Positions 57,545 to 64,000 of a DNA stretch of 64,000 nucleotides are shown here, in pieces. Within the stretch, counting starts at the first letter, position 1; each line of letters starts with the position of its first letter. A program made the translations under genes and the position numbers. This stretch comes from Typha latifolia (lineage: Eukaryota > Streptophyta > Magnoliopsida > Poales > Typhaceae): positions 8,556,001 to 8,620,000 of the forward strand of contig CM034105.1 of the NCBI GenBank assembly GCA_019914945.1, given 5' to 3'. A model generated the notes under the pieces. The model had not been told where the DNA came from. It saw nothing but the letters and a program-made list of their open reading frames with translations, and searched no databases.

Positions 57545-59372
57545 CTACATAAAAAAACAAAAAACAAAAACAGAAATACTGCTTAAATTTTTATAATACT
57601 TAATTAGTAAAAACAAAAATAGATGTGACGGATACAGTTAATCGCCAAGAGAAATAGCATATCAAATCATCTACAAGGACATACTCTTTGTCCAAAAGAT
57701 GACATCAAAATATTGATATTTAATTAAATTTAGTTATACTAACTTTTTATCTACTTTATCATTCTCAAATATAAACATAAAATTATTGCTAGCTGAAACA
57801 AAAGGACTATCTGAAGGAAAGAGTCATTGAAATATATATCTGCATCTAAACATCCAAGAGGACTTGTTCCATGATAGAAGTGCCATTTCCTATTCTTTAG
57901 TACCACAAGAAAGAAAAGAAAAAGAACTCTTTTAGTACATGGTTTAATGAGGCAGTGCAAATCCCTAGAAAATTGAGATGGGCGCAATGCATTGGGCATT
58001 TACCAAATCAATTGTTCCACATGCACCTTGGTCTATCACCCTTAAGGAATACTATCACCCTTAAATCTATCTACTAGTTAATGGTTTGCTTGGTTAAAAC
58101 ATAGTACATGAAAGCTACTGAAAGATGCTATTTGATGTACAGAGAAGATCACTTGGAATGTGAATAGAGTGGAAAAATGTGATTAAAGATGGTATAAGGT
58201 TTTCAACCCCCCTCATAAGGAAGGAATAGTCTTTCCAAGAGCATGATAAAGAACTATATGCAAACATATATTCTGATATGCTCCAATAGAAATCAAGCAC
58301 TATATGCAAACATATATGATTCGCTTAGTTAGTCTTCAACTATTGTAAAATATACCCATTTAGGTCTTTAGGAGCAGCTAAAAAGATCCAAATGGCAAGT
58401 AGCATTTTTGAATAACAAAATGAAACATTAAAAATTTTCACAAAGCATCTAAGATCCATCCAGCAAGAATGTATACATAACTCACATTGAATAAGCTATT
58501 TAGAGAATTTTGACATGCTTGGGTAAAGAAGCCTGCTATTTAGAGATCCTACATAGCTTCTTCCAAGCTATGGCATACCGCATACATAAGTTTACAGTCT
58601 TGAGGGCGCCATCTTTTTTAATACTAAAATTCCCATGTATGAAGCTAGTGTTGATCTTTAATTAGCTTTGAGTTCTTATTCCTCAAATAAGAACATCACA
58701 AACCTTTATCTAGGTGAATAAAGAGGAAAAAGACTAAAATACCATAATATAGAAAAATTAAACTGCCCTTAACATCAAAATGATATAGAAAGTATAATAC
58801 TAGAGTACAAGTAGAGAAATCATACCTCTTGCCGGTCGATGGAGGAGGATGATGCGGTGGCTTAGAGAAGGAATGGTGAGGCTACGAGCGGCGACGGCTT
58901 GGAGAAGGGAGGTGAGGCGACGACGCGACGGCGACGGCTTGGAGAAGAAATGGTGAGGTGAGGCTACGATGGCTTGGAGAAGGGAGGTGAGGCGACGGCT
59001 TAGAGAAGGAATGGTGAGGCTACGACGCGGCGGCGACGGCTTGGAGAAGGAAGGTGAGGCGGAGCTTCGCGGGAGGAGAACGATGCGGCAGCCGACAGGA
59101 GTTTTGGAGAAGGAAGGTGAGATTTGGGGATTAGGGTTTTATTATTTACTTTTATACCGAGCCGATCGAGCCGAGCCTGAGCGAGCGGCCCGGCTCGAGG
59201 CTCGGCTCGATAGTGATTTCGAGCCTATTTCGGCGGCTCGGGCTCGGCTCAGCTCTGGCCGAGCCGAGCCGGACTCGAGCTACAGTCGAGCTGAGCCGGA
59301 CTCGAGCTACAGTCGAGCCGAGCCCGAGCCGAGCCCGAGCTGCTCGACAAGCTTGACACCCCTAACAAGGAA

Positions 59373-61194
59373 AATAATAAACTATTACCATTACCAAATC
59401 TCCACACAAGGAGATCATCACAAGTAAGCTTTATTCAATATATTTTCTTTTTTCATTTTAGATTCCAAAAAAAAAAGAGAAAAAGAAAGAAAGAGCATCT
59501 CTAAAAAAAGGAAAAGAAAGAACGAAAGAGCATCTCTAAAAAAAAAAAGAAAAAAAATCAAATTCCGAAATTCAGTTTATTTGTTTCATCTTTATCTTTA
59601 ATTTTGAATTTTGAAAATTTTGAAATTTTGAAATTTAGATTTAGAAGATAATTTTTTTCTTTTTTTTCCTTATTTATCTTTCCTTAATTTTTGGAAATTA
59701 GTTTCCATAATTTTACGAAATTTGTTTCCATAATTTTGGGGATTAGTTTCCACAATTTTAGGGAGTAGTTTCTATAATCTTGAGAATTAGTTTCCACAAT
59801 TTTAGGGAGTAGGTTTCATAATTTTTGGGAATTAGTTTCCATAATTTTAGGATTAATACCTATCTTATCTACCTTCCTAACTTAAACTCAACCAATCCAA
59901 AACCTAAACCCATTAACCCACTAATCTAAACCTCTCATCATTCTAAAACCCAAACACCACTAACCAACTAATCACACCAGCCTAATTTAGCCCATTTTTT
60001 AGCCTTAGTGAATTGGTAGAAACCTACCCAAAACTGACCCGTTTACCCACAACCCACACCCCACCTAACTAAACCCAATCTCCTCCAACTGAACTAACCC
60101 AATCCAAACCTATCGTCATCTTCCTCCTCTTTAGTCCTAGCCGTCACTCACATCCATCATCCCATCTTCCTCTGTTCGCCGACGCTGTCGCCGCTGATTT
60201 CCATGGCCCTTGCTCTGCCGTGCCACCATCTTCACCACCGTCGCTGCCTATCGCTGCAGTTGCAGTCCCTATCGCAGCCACTCGCCGTTGCAGCCTCGTC
60301 GCAACCATCCCTGTCGCTGCACCTCGCCGCAGCCTCCCATGCTGCTGCTCGCTGCCACTACAGCCCCTATCGCGGCTGTCGTTGCCGCAGCCACTCGCTG
60401 CAGCAATTTCCTACCATAGCCGCCCATCCGCAGCCATCTCTGCTGCTACGACTACTACTGCCGCTTCCATCGCCCTTGCTGCAACCCATCTCCATCGCTG
60501 CCGCTGTCGCTCTACTGCTGCCGTCACTGCAGTCCCTGCGCGGTCCTGCCACTGCATCGTTGCACCAGCCGCTGCCATTCTTGTAGCCCTTGCCACCGCC
60601 GCTATCCCTGCCACCGCAGCCGTCGCCGCTGTCCCTGCCACCGCAGCTGTCGCCACCGTCGCTGTTGTCAAATTCTGGCCACCGTCGCTGTTGTCAGATT
60701 CCGACCACCGTTGTCACAACCACCATCTTCAGTGGACGTGCGACATTCGGTAACATCTGTCCTTTCTTTACTGTTATTCGTTAGTCTTAAAATAGCAACT
60801 GTCTTTCTGTTGGTGTGGATCAAAACCATATTGAGCCTGTTATTGCCTGCTATTGCCTACCTATTTACGTTGCTTAATTCATTTGTTTCATTTCAACAAG
60901 CGCTTGCGCCTGCTATTGCCTACCTACTTTTTGCTTGTTAAAACAAAATAAATTAAACAAGTAATATTAACGGTAGAACTAGCTAGGTTAGAGGGAAAGT
61001 CTTGGCATATCTGCAGTCTCCGTCTCGATCTTGGGAGCTTGTACTACTGGTTTGCAATTTTTCTGCTGAGTCTGACTGGCTCTTACTGAAAAGTTCATAA
61101 GTGGCTGTAGGTTATTCTTGTTATTACTCCCTTATTGTTCGCTGATATCTCTTAGTTTGCATATCATCATTCATTTATTGCATTTATTTCTTTA
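59373..61194 (+). other. Gypsy leader region
   Basis: No gene. 59460-59560 is A/G-rich; 59690-59850 has six direct repeats of TTTCCATAATTTT.GGGAATTAG type; 59860-60120 is C/A-rich (AACCCA words); 60190-60700 is a CTG/CCG-rich triplet tract that yields Ala/Pro/Leu frames on both strands. 60700-61194 has nothing notable except possible splice-like sites. Confidence 0.5.
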
Positions 61195-62340
61195 GTGGTA
61201 GAGACACATTATATGAACCTTCGTAGTGGTAGGAGAGTCTTCCACCATTCATCCCAGTCTGTTATGGAATTCAATACCATGGAAGATTTTCGTCGATTTT
61301 TACAAGAGTCCGTTGAAACTATTACGACTAGATTGGATGATTTCAATGCTCGTCTTGAGGCTATTGAGATGGGTCGTGACCAACATGAGACCAGGAGTGA
61401 CGTCGGTGCGTCCAACACGGGTGCCACGCATGTCGCTCCTAATGTCGAGACCCATCGACAGGCCCCATACTACCCTCACCATGAGAGAGGTCCTAAGAGA
61501 GAACTCCATAGGCAAAATTATTGTGAAGATACATTTAATTTTCATAATAACATGGGGTTTAAAGGCAATGTCGCCTTAAGAGAATCTCAAAACCATGACG
61601 ATCAAATTATAAAAAATATTAAGGTGGATGCCCCAACTTTTGACGGTCGCTTAGATTTTGCTGTATTTACTGACTGGCTTCGTTAGATGAACCACTTCTT
61701 TGAGCGATATGATCTACTGAAAAACCAACGCGTTAGATTTGCCCAAATGAAACTAGTCGGCCGAACCAAACTGTTTTGACAAAGTATAGAACAACTTTTA
61801 GTTCGACAAAATCAACCTCCCATAATTCATTGGCATGAAATGAAAGAAAAATTAAAAGAAAAATATTTGCCTCATTCTTATCTCGATGATCTTTTGGATC
61901 AATGGAATAATTTTAAACAAGGAAATAGGCTTGTGAGCGATTATGTCTCCCAATTTGAGGAATACATGTTGAGGTATAATGTTGTGGAGGATGAGAGGAT
62001 GTCACTGAGTTATTTTAGGCGTGGCCTTAACGACGACATTCAAAGAGAGTTAGTTTTTCGAGAAGTTACCTCCTTGGATCAGGCTTACACTCTTGCGTTG
62101 AACTACGAGATGGTTAATAGGCAACAATTGCCTAGGCGACCAATTGGGCACACCCCTCCCAGTTACGCACCTGCTGGCATAAAAGCTCCACCACCATCGG
62201 TACCTAGCAAAACTACCCAAACTGTCGCACTTGCCCAACTTGACAAAGGAAAGGGGCCTCTCTATGAAACTGCACCTGCTAATGACCCCGTCGATGTTAT
62301 AAATGCAGACAAGTTGGTCATGTAGCCTCAAACTGTCCTC
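61195..62340 (+). pseudogene. Gypsy gag, with two nonsense codons and a frame shift
   Basis: Starts near ATGAACCTTCGTAGTGGT (MNLRSGR). Contains KVDAPTFDGRLDFAVFTDWL, RVRFAQMKLVGRTKLF, the core LVSDYVSQFEEYMLRYNVVE and a zinc knuckle CYKCRQVGHVASNC near 62290-62332. A TAG at 61684-61686 and a TGA at 61777-61779 stand where the family has Trp. The zinc knuckle is one frame away from the preceding 61840-62325 frame, so a shift lies between them. Confidence 0.8.
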
Positions 62341-62539
62341 GAAAGACCCTTTATCTTGGGGAACAGGATGACATTATCGGAGAAAATAAGCTCGATGAAC
62401 AAGTTTATGAATCTGACCTTGATGATGTCCAAGATAGTGATGAAGATCGTGATTATGGAGACCATACTGTTGGTGTCGTTCGTTGCGCTTTGACGTAACC
62501 CTGGTTGACCGATGATTGGCGAAGGAATGCAATATTTCA

Positions 62540-64000
62540 TACATTAAATGTGGGACCAAAGATTGTAAAGTCATCATCAACACTGGGAGTTATATTAACG
62601 CCATCTTTTCTAGTGTTGTATCTCGCCTGGCGTTAAAATCTACACCTCATCCGAATCCTTATAAGATATCTTGAGTAAATTATTCTTCCATTGCTATAAA
62701 TGAAAGATAACTCGTTCCTATCACATTCCTTTCTTATAAGGAAGATGTGTGGTATGACATTGTGCCGATGGATATAGGGCATATCATTTTGGGCTGCCCT
62801 TGGTTATTTGATCATAATGTAACTATTTTTTGGGCGTTTCAACTCGTGCTCGTTCACTTTTGAAGGCAAAAAGATTAAGATAAATCCTATGCGCTCTAAA
62901 ATAATTAATAAAGATAACAAAAAATTGCTTCAAATAAAAAGGGTTTGCACATAAAAAATTCTAAATAATTTGAAAAGGAAGCAAACCAAGGCTCTATTGT
63001 GTTTGCCTTGGTGGCTTGTGAAGTTGGGAGCACTACCCTCACTCCATCATCCGACGAATCTGCTCCTATACTAAATGAGTTTCAAGATGCGTTCCCGGAT
63101 GATCTGTCGGACAAATTGCCTCCTTTGCGCAATATCCAACATGCAATTGATTGTCCCTGGATCATTTCTCCCAAACTTGCCACACTATCGAATGAGCCCC
63201 AAAGAACATGTTGAATTGTAACATTAGGTAAATGAACTTCTTATGAAGGGTTTCATCTGCAAGAATCTAAGCCCTTGTGCTGTGCCTGTCTTGCTCACGC
63301 CAAAGAAGGATGAGTCCTAGCATATGTGTATCGATAGTTGAGCCATTAGTGGAATAACATTCAAATATCGTTTTCTCATTCCACGACTTGATGACATGCT
63401 TGATATGATGGCGGGAGCTTCAATTTTCTCGAAGATTGATCTTAAAAGTGGTTATCACCAAATCCGAATTTGCCCAGGTGATGAATAGGAAATTACTTTT
63501 AAGACGAAAGACGGGTTGTATGAATGGTTGGTAATGTCTTTCGGTTTATCAAATGCCCCAACCACTCTCATATGTGTTATGACACAAGTGCTTCGCCCAT
63601 TTATAGGAAAATTTCTTGTGGTGTATTTTGATGACATTTTGATTTATAGTTAATCAAAAGAGCTTCATTTGGACCATTTGTGTTAAGTCTGCCTAGCGCT
63701 TCGTGCTGCTCAACTCTATGGCAATAGGAAGAAGTGTTCTTTTCTTGTCGATCAAGTCATCTTCTTAGAATTTGTGGTTACTTCAGAAGGAGTCCGCGCC
63801 GACCCTGAAAAGATCAAGGCAATTGTTGATTGGCCGGAACCACGAAATATTCATGATGTGCGTAGCTTTCATGGCCTTGCTACTTTTTATCGACGCTTCA
63901 TTCAAGTGTTTACTACTATCATGTCGTCGATCACTGCTTGCTTGAAGAACGGAGATTTTCATTGGAGTAAGGCAGCAAATAAGGCTTTTGAAGAAATTAA
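62540..64000 (+). pseudogene. Gypsy protease and reverse transcriptase, degenerate, continues beyond the window
   Basis: Protease: KVIINTGSYINAIFSSVVS (Asp of the DSG/DTG site is Asn) and GHIILGCPWLFDHNV near 62780-62820. [42 protein letters not shown] (active site FDD, 63618-63650) and RADPEKIKAIVDWPEP, RSFHGLATFYRRFI. From 63192 to the edge all these blocks share one frame, broken only by nonsense codons at 63219, 63225, 63318, 63339, 63486, 63651 and 63684. An earlier shift near 63150-63190 joins it to the upstream frame. Inactive. Confidence 0.85.

Larger units (their letters stand above)
54494..59364 (-). mobile_element. Complete hAT transposon, apparently autonomous
   Basis: 4,871 bp. 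The left end is TAGGGGTGTAAACGAGCC; the right end read inward is TAGGGGTGTCAAGCTTGTCG. It is flanked by acaaggaa on both sides (54486-54493 and 59365-59372), a perfect 8 bp target duplication. Both subterminal regions (54500-54720 and 59155-59350) are dense arrays of GAGCCGAGC. One open transposase gene on the minus strand fills the middle. AT-rich non-coding sequence lies on both sides (54720-55490 and 57545-58820), and a purine-rich GGAGAAGG/GCGACGGCTT repeat array is at 58840-59110, upstream of the gene, a likely promoter/5' UTR zone. Confidence 0.95.
53958..64000 (+). mobile_element. Ty3/gypsy retrotransposon in the last visible Maf intron, running off the edge
   Basis: + orientation: a candidate 5' LTR from 53958, long leader (59373-61194), gag (61195-62340), protease (62540-62820) and RT (63050-64000). 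It is interrupted by a complete hAT element at 54494-59364. RNase H, integrase and 3' LTR should lie beyond the window. It starts only 31 bp after the exon 8 donor site. Confidence 0.8.

Noticed and set aside
58969..59427. 152-residue frame rich in Arg, Glu and Ala
   Set aside because: It runs through GGAGAAGG repeats and the GAGCCGAGC subterminal array of the hAT element and crosses its right end.
60203..60753. Long overlapping open frames on both strands rich in Ala, Pro, Leu and Ser
   Set aside because: They come from a CTG/CCG triplet tract in the gypsy leader; no domain, and every frame stays open because of composition.

Overview
The window is nuclear DNA from a flowering plant with a large, repeat-rich genome. 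Two host genes with GT-AG introns on the + strand are buried in layers of nested transposable elements. Nothing in the window fixes the species. There are no bacterial-style operons, CRISPR arrays, rRNA genes or convincing tRNA genes.

Host gene 1 (2203-32273, +) is an intact RGLG-type gene (copine/vWA domain plus C-terminal RING E3 ubiquitin ligase). It has 11 coding exons that join in phase into a 449-residue product, spread over about 30 kb. Two introns hold nearly all of that length. Intron 1 (13.4 kb) carries a copia relic, a hAT-like relic with a MADS-box gene fragment inside its ends, several related LTRs, two solo LTRs and a gag-protease-only gypsy copy. Intron 5 (14.1 kb) carries a 2.4 kb hAT-like element and a 9.3 kb Ty1/copia element, which is itself split by a 3.7 kb hAT element.

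From about 33.5 to 51.2 kb lies a repeat block. It holds two 580 bp hAT MITEs with perfect 8 bp target duplications, a degenerate Ty3/gypsy element, a 3.2 kb solo LTR with an internal minisatellite, a second gag-protease-only gypsy copy carrying a SINE, and many LTR fragments.

Host gene 2 (51623-53927 and beyond, +) is a Maf-like nucleotide pyrophosphatase gene. Eight coding exons give 183 residues, and the short C-terminal exon is not visible in the window. The intron after exon 8 is filled by a decayed Ty3/gypsy element running off the right edge. Inside the 5' part of that element sits a complete hAT transposon (54494-59364) with an uninterrupted 680-residue transposase, matching termini and a perfect 8 bp target duplication. 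It is the best candidate in the window for a functional mobile element.

The main story is layered insertion history. Several elements can be ordered in time because each interrupts another, and both genes tolerate multi-kilobase insertions in introns. I did not find a wholly new biological system. The most unusual items are the MADS-box fragment inside hAT ends, the intact hAT element, a copia element with almost identical LTRs but broken coding sequence, and hAT-like elements that share a TAGGGGTG-type terminus but differ in subterminal repeats.
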